From Brumimicrobium salinarum (GTDB taxonomy: Bacteria > Bacteroidota > Bacteroidia > Flavobacteriales_D > Crocinitomicaceae): a DNA stretch of 64,000 nucleotides. The stretch is from the NCBI RefSeq assembly GCF_002844555.1, contig NZ_PJNI01000009.1, positions 1 to 64,000 of the forward strand, in the 5' to 3' direction. A program made the translations under genes and the position numbers. Of the stretch, positions 9,424-18,751 are shown in pieces (within the stretch, counting starts at the first letter, position 1; every line of letters begins with the position of its first letter). Under the pieces are notes generated by a model, which did no database searches, was not told the origin of the DNA, and worked only from the letters and a program-made list of their open reading frames with translations.

Positions 9424-9716
9424 GACTTAACAACCTAATAATTATCAATTATAAATAGAAATATTCAAAATAAGCACAACCTTAATTGGCCCTTATTACC
9501 CCATAAACAATTCAAAATCTATTAGATAGACTTATGATCTTAAAGTAACTGTCCCTACTTTAATACTACAGTAGCTAAAGGTATAAATGAACTTATTAAA
9601 TCTGTAATTAGCTTTGATCAAAATTTCTAATTGGAAACATCGATAATTTATTTACGTCCTTAATCCGCATTCCCATAACTTGCGCATGTCAAAATCAAAA
9701 TAAATCATAAAATCAC
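9424..9716. other. Intergenic region, no gene seen
   Basis: AT-rich sequence between the methyltransferase and the ohrR promoter. A stop-bounded stretch of about 28 codons near 9555-9630 (…TVAKGINELIKSVISF) looks faintly protein-like, perhaps the tail of a decayed gene, but it is too short to call. Confidence 0.35.
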
Positions 9717-9745
9717 ACAATTATATTGTACACAATTTAATTTTG
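9717..9745 (+). promoter_or_regulatory. ohrR promoter with OhrR-like operator
   Basis: TAATTTTG at 9738-9745 matches TAnnTTTG, about 33 bp before the ATG at 9779. Just upstream is a perfect inverted repeat ACAAT-TAT-ATTGT (9717-9729), followed by a partly matching ACAATTTAATTTTG. This resembles the AT-rich TACAATT/AATTGTA operators known for OhrR-type MarR regulators, so autoregulation of the operon is likely. Confidence 0.55.
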
Positions 9746-9778
9746 CACTACATTTGTTGCAGATTTAAAAATAGAACT

Positions 9779-10213
9779 ATGTCTGAAGAATTAAAGTTAA
9801 AAAACCAAGTATGCTTTCCGGTGTACAACCTGGCAAAGGAAATAATCAGTCTTTATCGACCGATATTAAAAGACTTAGACCTTACCTACTCCCAATACAT
9901 AGTTATGCTGGTTTTATGGGAAAATGAAGAACAAAATGTATCAGAAATTGGGTCACTATTAAACTTAGACAGTGGTACGCTAACTCCTTTGTTAAAAAGA
10001 TTAGAATTAAAAGGATTTATAGAAAGAAAAAGAAAAGCGACAGATGAAAGGGTGGTTTCCATCACACTGACAGAAGAAGGAAGGAATAAAAAGGAAAAAG
10101 CAGAATGTATTCCTACTCAATTGGTGGAGGCTTTGGATATTTCTATTGAAGATTTAAGTGAATTAAAAAGAATAACTGAAAAAATTACAAATCAAATAAA
10201 TAAAATAAAATGA
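9779..10213 (+). CDS. ohrR: MarR-family regulator, OhrR-like peroxide sensor
   Basis: This 144-residue winged-helix regulator has a cysteine in the N-terminal helix (NQVCFPVYNLAKEI), at the position of the redox-sensing cysteine of OhrR. The DNA-binding part reads LNLDSGTLTPLLKRLELKGFI and the wing ERKRKATDERVVSITLT, both typical of MarR/OhrR. I chose ATG 9779 (MSEELKLKN) over an ATG 12 codons earlier because family members start there. Its stop overlaps the ohr start (ATGA), so the two are translationally coupled. It probably represses ohr until organic hydroperoxides oxidise the cysteine. Confidence 0.9.
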   Translation: MSEELKLKNQVCFPVYNLAKEIISLYRPILKDLDLTYSQYIVMLVLWENEEQNVSEIGSLLNLDSGTLTPLLKRLELKGFIERKRKATDERVVSITLTEEGRNKKEKAECIPTQLVEALDISIEDLSELKRITEKITNQINKIK

Positions 10214-10632
10214 AAACGATGTATACGATTGGCGCAAAAGCCACAGGAGGAAGAAACGGACACGTAAAAAGTGAAAATGGAATAATAGACATTGAAGTAA
10301 GACACCCAAAAGCACTTGGTGGAGCGAATGACGATTATGCAAATCCAGAAATGCTATTTGCTGCAGGTTATTCCGCTTGTTTTGATAGTGCATTAAATCT
10401 CGTAATTCAAAAAAGTAAAAAGAAGACGGGAACAACATCAGTTACCGCAAAAGTGAGCATTGGTCAAATCGAAAATGGTGGATTTGGTCTTGCCGTAGAA
10501 TTGGATGTAAACATTCCTGATGTTTCACTCGAAGAAGCTGAAGAACTAACAGCACAAGCACACCAAGTTTGTCCATATTCAAATGCAACGAGAGGTAATA
10601 TTGAAGTTAAACTAAATACAACAAATAAATAA
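10210..10632 (+). CDS. ohr: Organic hydroperoxide resistance protein Ohr (OsmC family)
   Basis: Ohr is a thiol peroxidase that reduces organic and lipid hydroperoxides in the cytoplasm. The 140-residue protein has the N-terminal ATGGRNGHVKSENGIIDI strand region, the first active-site cysteine in FAAGYSACFDSALNL and the second in AHQVCPYSNATRGNIEV, all hallmark Ohr motifs. Length is standard. It overlaps ohrR by 4 bp and is followed 8 bp later by a nitroreductase, forming a three-gene oxidative or electrophile stress operon. Confidence 0.95.
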   Translation: MKTMYTIGAKATGGRNGHVKSENGIIDIEVRHPKALGGANDDYANPEMLFAAGYSACFDSALNLVIQKSKKKTGTTSVTAKVSIGQIENGGFGLAVELDVNIPDVSLEEAEELTAQAHQVCPYSNATRGNIEVKLNTTNK

Positions 10633-10640
10633 ACAAAATT

Positions 10641-11276
10641 ATGTCATTAATTGAAGATTTAAATTGGAGACACGCAGTAAAAGCCTTTAATCCAGATAAA
10701 AAAGTCAGTGAAGAAAACATTGAAAAAATAATTGAAGCGGCTAGATTAGCTCCAACATCCTCAGGATTACAGCCATTTAGAATTATTAATGTTTCTGATC
10801 AAGAGACAAAAGAAAAGTTGGTCACAGGAGCATTGAATCCTGACTCCATGAAAGAATGTTCAAATGTATTAGTGTTTGCAGCTTGGGATAATTATACAGC
10901 CGAGAGAATTGACAAAGTATATGATTTCACAACTGAAGAAAGAGATTTACCAAAAGGTCGATTTGATTCTTATACTGATAAACTTAAGGAAATGTATTTG
11001 AATCAACCTGCAGAATACAATTTTGCACATACCGCCCGACAATCTTATATTGGTTTAGGTTTGGCTTTGGCAGAGGCAGCTGAATTAAGAGTTGATTCTT
11101 GTCCAGCCGAAGGAATTAATAATCAATTGGTAGACGAAGTACTTGAACTCGGAAAACATGGATTAAAAAGTGTTTCGGTTATGTATGTTGGCTATGCAGA
11201 TGAATCAAGAGATTGGGTAAAACCAATGAAAAAAGTTAGAATACCAAGAAGTGAATTCGTAATTGATGTAAAATAA
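10641..11276 (+). CDS. Nitroreductase-family NAD(P)H-dependent oxidoreductase
   Basis: A 211-residue FMN-dependent nitroreductase-like protein. The N-terminal NWRHAVKAFNPDKKVSEENI and the RLAPTSSGLQPFRI motif (FMN contact) match the NfsB/YdgI-type family. The C-terminal part has GLGLALAEAAELRVDSCPAEG and a GYADE-type segment. Family members reduce nitroaromatics, quinones or other electrophiles. Position directly behind ohr suggests it is induced with the peroxide response. The natural substrate is unknown. Confidence 0.9.
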   Translation: MSLIEDLNWRHAVKAFNPDKKVSEENIEKIIEAARLAPTSSGLQPFRIINVSDQETKEKLVTGALNPDSMKECSNVLVFAAWDNYTAERIDKVYDFTTEERDLPKGRFDSYTDKLKEMYLNQPAEYNFAHTARQSYIGLGLALAEAAELRVDSCPAEGINNQLVDEVLELGKHGLKSVSVMYVGYADESRDWVKPMKKVRIPRSEFVIDVK

Positions 11277-11352
11277 AACAAATACTTGTTCATAGGATTT
11301 CCTTTGATACATTTCAAAAACTGATTCCTTGCAATTATACCAGTTTATTTTT

Positions 11353-11410
11353 AATGTCATTCTGAATTTTTATTTCCAACCAATTGAAAAGAGAAATTCA
11401 GAATGACATT
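11353..11410. terminator. Perfect 17-bp inverted repeat between convergent genes
   Basis: Arms at 11353-11369 and 11394-11410 pair over 17 bp without mismatch, with two more possible pairs inside and a loop of about 20 nt. The arm core TGTCATTCTGAA resembles intergenic palindromes I recall from other Flavobacteriia. It lies between the nitroreductase stop and the M3 peptidase stop, so a bidirectional terminator or transcript-stabilising hairpin is likely. Confidence 0.6.
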
Positions 11411-11419
11411 TATATATAA

Positions 11420-11464
11420 AAGCAGCATTTGACAAGCTATTTCTCAACTTGTCAAACACTGCTT
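11420..11464. terminator. Second hairpin between convergent genes
   Basis: AAGCAG-CA-TTTGACAAG (11420-11436) pairs with CTTGTCAAA-CA-CTGCTT (11448-11464): 15 pairs with one 2x2 internal mismatch and an 11-nt loop. It directly follows the first inverted repeat. Confidence 0.5.
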
Positions 11465-11511
11465 ATCAATTAAGCTCTAAATCAGAAAAATGAATAAAAT
11501 CCACGCGAATT

Positions 11512-11613
11512 CATCATTCATGGTTCACAATTAAAACCACACCCAACCGCATTCATAATTCATCGTTCATAACTCATAATTACCGTCAATCATCGTTCAT
11601 AACTCATAATTAC
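11512..11613. repeat. Direct repeats (23 bp, two exact and one degenerate copy)
   Basis: An identical 23-mer beginning CATCGTTCATAACTCATAAT occurs at 11561-11583 and 11591-11613, 30 bp apart. A degenerate third copy (CATCATTCATGGTTCACAAT…) starts at 11512. The last copy covers the stop codon of the M3 peptidase. It looks like slippage-type expansion of CATAATT-like sequence. Confidence 0.75.
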
Positions 11614-13742
11614 TCAAGCCCTCTAGCCTTAATCATAGGTGCAATCTGAGGATCTCTTCCGCTCCAATCTTTGTAAAGCGCATCATACTCCAAGGTATTT
11701 CCAACTGAAAGCACCATGTCTCTAAAACGCTGACCATTTTCTCTTGTGAGTCCGCCGTTGTTTTCAAACCAAACATAAGCGTCGTGGTGCAACATTTCTG
11801 TCCATAGGTAAGAATAATATCCAGCGCCATATCCTCCTGCAAAAATGTGAGAAAAGTAGGTTGACCTATAACGAGGCTTTACCGCATGTACTTTGTCTAA
11901 GCCATGTTTATTTAAAGCGTCTTTCTCAAATTGATTCGCATCTTTTATTTCTTGATTGGCAGAAATTGTGTGCCATTCGAAATCTAAATTTGAAGCAGCT
12001 AAATTTTCAGTAATTCCATAACCTTGATTAAATGTTCCAGCGGCTTTGATTTTGTCTAACAAAGCGCTTGGAATCACTTCTCCCGTTTCGTAATGCTTAG
12101 CATAATTCTTTAAAATATCTGGATGCGTTGCCCAGTTTTCATTAAACTGAGATGGAAACTCAACAAAATCTCTCGCTACATTCGTACCTGATAAAGTCGG
12201 ATATTTTTGATCTGCAAAGAAACCGTGAAGCGCATGTCCGAATTCATGGAACATGGTAATTGCATTATCAAAACTCAACAATGTGGGTTCTCCTTCTGCT
12301 GGTTTTGGGTAATTACACACATTGTAAATCACTGGTCTTGTGTCATACAAATGCGATTGATCCACAAAGTTACTCATCCAAGCTCCTCCTCTTTTGCTTT
12401 CTCTAGAATAGAAATCGGCATAAAATAGACCTAACTGAGATCCGTCCTCTTCGAATAATTCATACACCAACACATCGTCGTGATAAACAGGAATATCTTC
12501 ACGCTTTTTGTAGGTAATTCCATATAATTTTTCAGCTGCGTAGAAAACTCCATTTTCTAAAACAGACATCATTTCAAAATACGGTTTAATTTCATCCTCA
12601 TCCAAGTCGTATTTTGCTTTACGCACCATTTCTGCATAATAATTCCAATCCCAAGGTTCGAGCTGACCTTCTTGACCTTCACTGTGCATCATTTCTTCAA
12701 TCATTTCTGATTCTTTTTGTGCTTTAACCACGCCTGCTGGAATTAATCCATCAAAAAATTCTCGAACATTTTCTTTGTTCTGAATCATGGTTGTTTGCAA
12801 ACTCCAATCGGCGTAAGTATCAAATCCTAATAATTTAGCTTTCTCTGCTCTTTTATGTGCAATCTCAATCACTAAATCTTTTGTATCATTTTCAGAACCG
12901 TCTGCGCGCATCCAAGCATTTTCAAAAACCATTTTACGCGTATCTCTATTATCTAGAGAAGCTAAGGTTGGCTGTTGCGTTGTGTTTTGAATTGGAATTC
13001 GATAGTTTCCGTCATCTGTTTTTAAAGAAGCCAAAGTAGATTCACTCAATCCTTTCAATTTTGCCTTGTCTTCAATAATTAAAGCGCCTTCGTTTGTTGC
13101 AGCCAAAAGTGTTTTTCCAAATTCAGCAGAAAGAGAGGCTAATTTAGAATTGATTGCTTTAAGTTTTTCTTTATCTTCACTCTTCAGTTCCGCTCCGGCA
13201 ATCACAAATTTCTTGTGATATTCCTCCAACAACTTTTTCGATTCGGCATCAAGACCCAATTCATCTTTTTTGTTGTTTAATTCTTGAATACGTTCAAAAA
13301 GCTTCTCATTCAAATAAACCTCATCATTTAATTCTGATAGTTGAGGAGCCAATTTTTGATTCAAATCTTGAAGTGTATCATTGGTGTGGGCTCCAGTTAG
13401 AGCTGAAAAAACATTGGTCACTTTACTCAATTGATGTCCACTTTTTTCCAAAGCAACGATTGTATTTTCAAAAGTAGGTGCTTCTTCACTTTCTACAATT
13501 TCTTTCAGTCTTTCACGTTTAATTCGAATTCCTTCCATAATGGCTGGCTCGAAATGCTGATTGCGTATTTTAGAAAAATCTGGTGCTCCATAGGGTAGTG
13601 TACTCTTCTGAAGCAAAGGATTACTCGATAAATCTTTCGATCCAACATCTTTATTTGTCATTTTATCATCTGTATTAACTTCAGTTTCACAGCTTAAAAA
13701 GCAAAAAACCAAAAGAAAAGCAACTGCACTATAAATTTTCAT
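11610..13742 (-). CDS. M3-family metallopeptidase (dipeptidyl carboxypeptidase/oligopeptidase) lipoprotein
   Basis: The 710-residue product starts with a lipoprotein signal (FLLVFCFLSCETE, lipid cysteine near residue 18), so it is probably anchored in the outer membrane or periplasm. The zinc motif FHEFGHALHGFF lies near residue 500. The regions around it (ETRPVIYNVCNYP-like segment, DFVEFPSQFNENW, YYSYLWTEMLHHDAY) match M3 oligopeptidases of the Dcp/OpdA type. It should cleave short peptides, Dcp types removing C-terminal dipeptides. It is monocistronic, and its 3' end runs into tandem direct repeats. Confidence 0.93.
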   Translation of the reverse strand: MKIYSAVAFLLVFCFLSCETEVNTDDKMTNKDVGSKDLSSNPLLQKSTLPYGAPDFSKIRNQHFEPAIMEGIRIKRERLKEIVESEEAPTFENTIVALEKSGHQLSKVTNVFSALTGAHTNDTLQDLNQKLAPQLSELNDEVYLNEKLFERIQELNNKKDELGLDAESKKLLEEYHKKFVIAGAELKSEDKEKLKAINSKLASLSAEFGKTLLAATNEGALIIEDKAKLKGLSESTLASLKTDDGNYRIPIQNTTQQPTLASLDNRDTRKMVFENAWMRADGSENDTKDLVIEIAHKRAEKAKLLGFDTYADWSLQTTMIQNKENVREFFDGLIPAGVVKAQKESEMIEEMMHSEGQEGQLEPWDWNYYAEMVRKAKYDLDEDEIKPYFEMMSVLENGVFYAAEKLYGITYKKREDIPVYHDDVLVYELFEEDGSQLGLFYADFYSRESKRGGAWMSNFVDQSHLYDTRPVIYNVCNYPKPAEGEPTLLSFDNAITMFHEFGHALHGFFADQKYPTLSGTNVARDFVEFPSQFNENWATHPDILKNYAKHYETGEVIPSALLDKIKAAGTFNQGYGITENLAASNLDFEWHTISANQEIKDANQFEKDALNKHGLDKVHAVKPRYRSTYFSHIFAGGYGAGYYSYLWTEMLHHDAYVWFENNGGLTRENGQRFRDMVLSVGNTLEYDALYKDWSGRDPQIAPMIKARGLE

Positions 13743-13841
13743 TCTTTATTTATTTTTTGATTACATGCATATTTAGTAATTAAATGATTAAAAAAGAAGT
13801 AAATAATAAAGAAAGAAATCTTGGTAAAATGAATTCATGTT

Positions 13842-16800
13842 TTATTTAATGACATTTACATGCCCAGAAATTTCTTGACGTTTATCATTATTGCTTCGTT
13901 TAAAGTCTATTTTATAGATATAGGTACCATCTTTAACGACACCATGTCCATCATAGCCATAAGTTCCATCCCATCCAAAATCAACGTTATAACTTTCAAA
14001 AACAATCTCTCCCCATCTATTAAAAACAGTAAAATGATAATCCATTGGGTCAAAACCAGAAGTGAAAATAGGTTTAAATACCTGATTAACATTATTACCA
14101 TCTGGTGTAAAGGTATTTGGTATATAGTAGATCAACTCTTCCTCAACCTCTATGATCAAAAAAGTAGTATCCATACAACCAGCACTACTTTCTGCTATTA
14201 AAGTAACTTCATAAAATTCCTCCTCAACGTCATATTCATGACTTGGATTTACATCTGTACTTATTGTACTATCTCCAAAAATCCATTGATAAGTATCTCC
14301 TCCTGTCGAGTTATTTAAAAAGTCAACCTCATTTGTTAATCCTCCAATTACCATTGGATTTGCAATAAAGCTTGCTTTTGGAATTTCATCTACACAGATA
14401 AAATCGATGGCGGTAAAAGATCCTTCACAGCCTTGATTATCCGTAATCGTTAAGGTTACATCCATGCAACCCGCATTTTCAAAAACATGAACTGGATTAC
14501 AGCCGTTGATAACTGTTCCGTCGCTAAAAGTGTAAACACAATCCCCATTGGTCGTAGAAGTATTCGTGAGATTAACCGTTAATGGAGCACATCCTTTATC
14601 AACATCTGAAATAAAGGATACATCTGGTCCTGTCGCGACATTTACATCAACCTGATCAGTGCCTTCACACCCTTCACTCGTCACCCCTACAACTTCGTAT
14701 GTGGTTGTACCTAGTGATGGTGAAAATGGTTGTCCGTCTACCACTCCGTTATTCCATGTATAAGTATCTGCACCACTAGCTGAAAGTGTTACTTGTTGGC
14801 CTTCACACACATCTATATCGACTCCTGCATCAACAATTGGATTACTAACTACAGTAACACGAACAACATCTGTTGCAACACATCCTAACAAGTCTCCTGT
14901 AACAGTGTATTCAGTTGTACCTACTACTGGTGTAAAAGCAACACCATCTGTAATAGCATTATCCCATGAGATCGTTGCCCCATCAGGATTATCAGCGACC
15001 AATATAACCGTCTCACCTTCACAAACCTCCACATCTGGACCAGCATCTATATTGGGTACGCCAAGTACATCTAAAGTTATGGTTGTATTATCCGTAGTTG
15101 AACATCCATCTAAAACAACTTCAAAATTTAAATAATCTCCATGACCCAAGTTTGAAATTATGACATTTCCAGTAGCATCGCTTGTCAGATTAACAGGTCC
15201 AATAACATTTCCAGAGGCATCTTGATAACTCACTTCATAAGTAGTGCTGGCCTGCAAACCTTCTATAGTAATTGAGCCATCGGTCGTCAGACATGAAGTT
15301 GGATCGTTAGAAGTCAATGTAAAACTAGGACCAGCGACAACGTTTACAATTGTTGTTACGGAATTTGAACATCCGTTTGCATCTGTATAATCATAAGTTA
15401 AGGTATGATTACCTATCCCTGCCAACGATGGATCAAAGTTCGTTCCTGAAACAGCTGTACCCGAAAAAGTTCCTCCTGATGGATTTCCGGATAAAGTAAC
15501 GGTAGTTTCATTTTCACATTGATCCGCAATCGGATTAATTGTTGGACTTGGAAGAGGATTAACAGTAACCACCACCACGTCCGTTGAAGTACATCCAGAT
15601 AAATCTGCAGTAACGGTATATGTAGTTGTACCAGTTGGTGGAGTAAATGCAACACCATCTGTCACACCATTGTTCCAAGAAATTGTAGCTCCATCCGGAT
15701 TAAAAGCTGTTAAAACCACTGTAGACCCAACACAAACTGTTTGATCACTTCCAGCATCAATTGTTGCAGCTGCACCAGAATTTAAAGAAATTCCAGCAAC
15801 ATCCGACCCAACACAACTTGAACAAGTTGATAAACTAATTAAGAAATCAGTGTAACTTCCTTCTGGTAAGCCAGCAATAGTATATTGACCCGAAACATTT
15901 GTTGTTATACTTGTTGGCCCCATAACGGTTCCATTTTGAATATAAGTAAGGTTGAAGGTTGTATTTGGATCAAGACCATCTATAATAATCTCTCCATCTG
16001 TTCCTCCACAAATAGTAGGATCGTTTGCAGTTAAAGTAAATGTAGGATTAGTTGCATCTACATTTATTAATTGTGTCACATTCACATGACCTCCACAATC
16101 ATCTTCTACCCGATAGGTTCTTGTTATTTGTTCACCTTGACACACATTACCATCAGAAACGTCAGAAACAAACGTTATTGTAGGAGGCGTACCACAAACA
16201 CTCGTCGCACCTGTCACTACTGATGGGTCTGGAGCAGGTATATTGTTATTACAATCAATATTTATAGCTGCAGGATTAGATGCTGTGGGTGGAGTTGGGT
16301 CACAACAAGTATATGGAGCATTTAGAGAAAATGAACAAGCAACCGGAGAACCAACCATTTGATCAAAAACGACATCAATTGTGGTGGTAAAATCAGCTGT
16401 CCATTCTCCATCAGCTAAATTTGAACATGTTTTGTTAGGTGCAAAAGTTGTATAAATAGTAGGGTCCCAGGGCCAAAAACCAGGGACACTAAAAATATTC
16501 GGCAATACATAAACCTCAACTGTACTAGACTGTGTATACCCTCCTGGTACATCTAAGAGATTAATACAAACATTATGAGAATTACCTGTAAGTTGTGGAC
16601 TCATGTATACCTGATTACCATCTATAAATATAATCACATAAAATGATTGATCTGTTTCTGTACTTGGAGGATCAAAACAAAAACCGCTAACATCTACACA
16701 CAAATCTAACGAAGTAGCATTTCCACCTGAGTTATTTGGTGGTATAGTAATTAAAGCAGAGTTATTAGTTCCTCCAAATGGTGAACTTGCAACCACAGCA

Positions 16801-17756
16801 TCAGAGGATGTTAAAGATTGATCATAAGTTTCATTCACCAAAGGCCCAGCAGTTTCACAACAATTTGGAGCACCTGAGACACCTAAATAATCAACCGTGA
16901 AGTTTTCATTACCATTTCCACAAGCGCCGGTGCTTAAACCTGCTGGATCAGGAGAAATCGTAAAGATATTTCCAATATCTAAAAGATCACAATCATTTTC
17001 TGGTGATACCTCCCATGAACATGAAGTCGTGTTCCAAGTAATATCTACCAAGTCACTAACATCTGTAGGCACTTGAGGGTTTACTGTAACGGCATGTGTA
17101 CCACTAGAGATTGTTGTTCCAGAAACATCACAAGTAATCGTCCAAGGAAGATTAACATTAATAGGCGTACAAAAATTAGCATTTGATAGAGGAACTTGCA
17201 CAATAAAATCATTACAATTATTGGCTACTGCTGTTACTGGTCCGGAAGGTGTTGTAACTGTAATGGTAGCTGAACTTATCACTATATTTGCATTAAAAAT
17301 TATATGACTTTCCGCTCCAAAATCGCCATTTATATCTGCTAAAACAATTCCCCCTTGTTGGGTTTGTATGAAACCACCGCCAGAGAAGCCATCCCCATAG
17401 GAGTCATACACCTTTAAATCAAAAACATTTCCATGAACATTTGGATCTAATGGTCCAATAGTTGTATTAATCGCTCCGTTACTTACACCTGGTCCTCCAC
17501 TTGCTACAATTGCCCCTGAAGTATTACTAACTACTTCCCATGTTATTTCGCTTCCATAAGAACCGTAATTTCCAACAACATCGAAATAAACTTCGCCATT
17601 ACAAGAGGTATTGTCAACTGAAAAGGAATAATCTTGATTTCCGCAAGCTTCACCACTAGACGAAGATGTCGAAGCGTAACTTGGACAGTTTTGAGCGTTT
17701 AACTCAAAAAATGAAAAAAATAAAATTAAAACAATAAGTAATGCAGAATTTTTCAT
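13842..17756 (-). CDS. T9SS type B secreted modular adhesin, about 1304 aa
   Basis: I start at ATG 17756 (MKNSALLIVLILFFSFFELNAQ) because the signal peptide begins there; an ATG six codons earlier is possible. The N-terminal about 500 residues are cysteine-rich beta modules (YDSYGDGFSGGGF suggests a CUB-like or calcium-loop fold). An HYR-like unit (TRTYRVEDDCGG) and at least five Ig-like repeats follow (VDAG-D--VCEG---L-----W-NGV-DG-PF-P--GTTTY). Two PKD-type modules then precede a gliding-motility T9SS type B sorting domain at the C-terminus (YYIPNTFTPDGNNVNQ, FNRWGEIVFES, WDGTYGYDG). It is a paralogue of the 5580-8249 protein. A surface adhesin or gliding-associated role is inferred. Confidence 0.92.
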   Translation of the reverse strand: MKNSALLIVLILFFSFFELNAQNCPSYASTSSSSGEACGNQDYSFSVDNTSCNGEVYFDVVGNYGSYGSEITWEVVSNTSGAIVASGGPGVSNGAINTTIGPLDPNVHGNVFDLKVYDSYGDGFSGGGFIQTQQGGIVLADINGDFGAESHIIFNANIVISSATITVTTPSGPVTAVANNCNDFIVQVPLSNANFCTPINVNLPWTITCDVSGTTISSGTHAVTVNPQVPTDVSDLVDITWNTTSCSWEVSPENDCDLLDIGNIFTISPDPAGLSTGACGNGNENFTVDYLGVSGAPNCCETAGPLVNETYDQSLTSSDAVVASSPFGGTNNSALITIPPNNSGGNATSLDLCVDVSGFCFDPPSTETDQSFYVIIFIDGNQVYMSPQLTGNSHNVCINLLDVPGGYTQSSTVEVYVLPNIFSVPGFWPWDPTIYTTFAPNKTCSNLADGEWTADFTTTIDVVFDQMVGSPVACSFSLNAPYTCCDPTPPTASNPAAINIDCNNNIPAPDPSVVTGATSVCGTPPTITFVSDVSDGNVCQGEQITRTYRVEDDCGGHVNVTQLINVDATNPTFTLTANDPTICGGTDGEIIIDGLDPNTTFNLTYIQNGTVMGPTSITTNVSGQYTIAGLPEGSYTDFLISLSTCSSCVGSDVAGISLNSGAAATIDAGSDQTVCVGSTVVLTAFNPDGATISWNNGVTDGVAFTPPTGTTTYTVTADLSGCTSTDVVVVTVNPLPSPTINPIADQCENETTVTLSGNPSGGTFSGTAVSGTNFDPSLAGIGNHTLTYDYTDANGCSNSVTTIVNVVAGPSFTLTSNDPTSCLTTDGSITIEGLQASTTYEVSYQDASGNVIGPVNLTSDATGNVIISNLGHGDYLNFEVVLDGCSTTDNTTITLDVLGVPNIDAGPDVEVCEGETVILVADNPDGATISWDNAITDGVAFTPVVGTTEYTVTGDLLGCVATDVVRVTVVSNPIVDAGVDIDVCEGQQVTLSASGADTYTWNNGVVDGQPFSPSLGTTTYEVVGVTSEGCEGTDQVDVNVATGPDVSFISDVDKGCAPLTVNLTNTSTTNGDCVYTFSDGTVINGCNPVHVFENAGCMDVTLTITDNQGCEGSFTAIDFICVDEIPKASFIANPMVIGGLTNEVDFLNNSTGGDTYQWIFGDSTISTDVNPSHEYDVEEEFYEVTLIAESSAGCMDTTFLIIEVEEELIYYIPNTFTPDGNNVNQVFKPIFTSGFDPMDYHFTVFNRWGEIVFESYNVDFGWDGTYGYDGHGVVKDGTYIYKIDFKRSNNDKRQEISGHVNVIK

Positions 17757-18076
17757 AGTGCGTGATATTAACATTTTTTAAACGTCTCAAAATTCATTTA
17801 GTTGCCATAAAATGGAATTAAAACAAATAAAATGGTAGTCTATTGATTCACTTGTATTTAAGCAAAACACAAAGCATGAAACTTACAAAACCGAAAATCT
17901 AATCTTTCATTTAGTTCTACATTAACATAATTAAGCAAACGGAAAGTAGATTTTAAATAAAGTTAAGCCCCCTTAATTTAACAAGAAATTGAGACAGAAC
18001 GTGGATTAATGAAATTAACAGTGAAAATTCATATTATTTTTTTATTATTTTGGACACTTTGAATTTTAAAAAAAGT
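17757..18076. other. Divergent intergenic region
   Basis: About 320 bp between the 1304-residue adhesin and a plus-strand lipoprotein. It should hold divergent promoters, but I find no exact TAnnTTTG box at sensible spacing on either strand; TATTTTG near 18048 is one base short. No ORF or hairpin stands out. Confidence 0.35.
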
Positions 18077-18685
18077 ATGAGAAAAATCTTATATACAGCA
18101 TTAATAACATCTCTCTTTCTTATAGGATGCAAAAACGAAAACACCTTAAGTAAGCAAGAGATTAACTCATTTTTAAAAATCTGTTTTGAGGATTATTACC
18201 TCAATTTTGATGTAGAAATAACAGCTTTATTAAATGATTTTGAACATCACCTAGTGAAAGAAGGTCATTTAAAAGACACGACAGGAAAGTCTTATAAAAA
18301 ACTATTAAAATCACTTCAAAAAAACAGTTACTTCAATCCACCACTTGAGAAAAATAATTTCAATGAAGTTTTGCTTTACGCAAATCCCAGTAACATTATA
18401 GCGTGTGTCAAAGAAACATTTGCCATTGATTCCGTCGAAATAGTAAAAACTAAATTTCACAAAATTAGCATGACCATAAAGAATGAAATTGAAAAAAAAG
18501 AAGATCTTTCAATACATTTCATCTTTGAACAATATATAAATGAACTAAAAAACTCAGAATTTAAATACGATTACAATAAACAATCTATTCAACTACTATT
18601 ATATAGATGGTATTTCAAAAGTAAAAATGTTTTAAACGCTAAAGAAACAGATTATTCGCCCAAAGAAAAACACATTAAAAGATAG
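18077..18685 (+). CDS. Hypothetical lipoprotein
   Basis: Start chosen at ATG 18077, which gives a clean lipoprotein signal (MRKILYTALITSLFLIGCKN, lipid cysteine at 18); an upstream in-frame start adds nine residues that break it. The mature about 185 residues are charged, probably alpha-helical and lysine-rich. I recognise no family. It lies 66 bp upstream of the IF2_N protein gene, but an intervening TATCTTTG box suggests separate transcription. Confidence 0.75.
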   Translation: MRKILYTALITSLFLIGCKNENTLSKQEINSFLKICFEDYYLNFDVEITALLNDFEHHLVKEGHLKDTTGKSYKKLLKSLQKNSYFNPPLEKNNFNEVLLYANPSNIIACVKETFAIDSVEIVKTKFHKISMTIKNEIEKKEDLSIHFIFEQYINELKNSEFKYDYNKQSIQLLLYRWYFKSKNVLNAKETDYSPKEKHIKR

Positions 18686-18723
18686 TAATTTTAACATTTT
18701 AAAAGTTTTTCCTTTCATTCAAT

Positions 18724-18731
18724 TATCTTTG
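18724..18731 (+). promoter_or_regulatory. -7 box (TATCTTTG) for the IF2_N protein gene
   Basis: Exact TAnnTTTG match 20 bp before ATG 18752, implying a short leader of about 13 nt. Confidence 0.45.
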
Positions 18732-18751
18732 TAGAAACTTATTTTGATATT

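Noticed and set aside
9555-9630. Stop-bounded fragment ending …TVAKGINELIKSVISFDQNF
   Set aside because: About 28 codons with no start and no recognisable family; possibly a decayed gene tail but not supportable.
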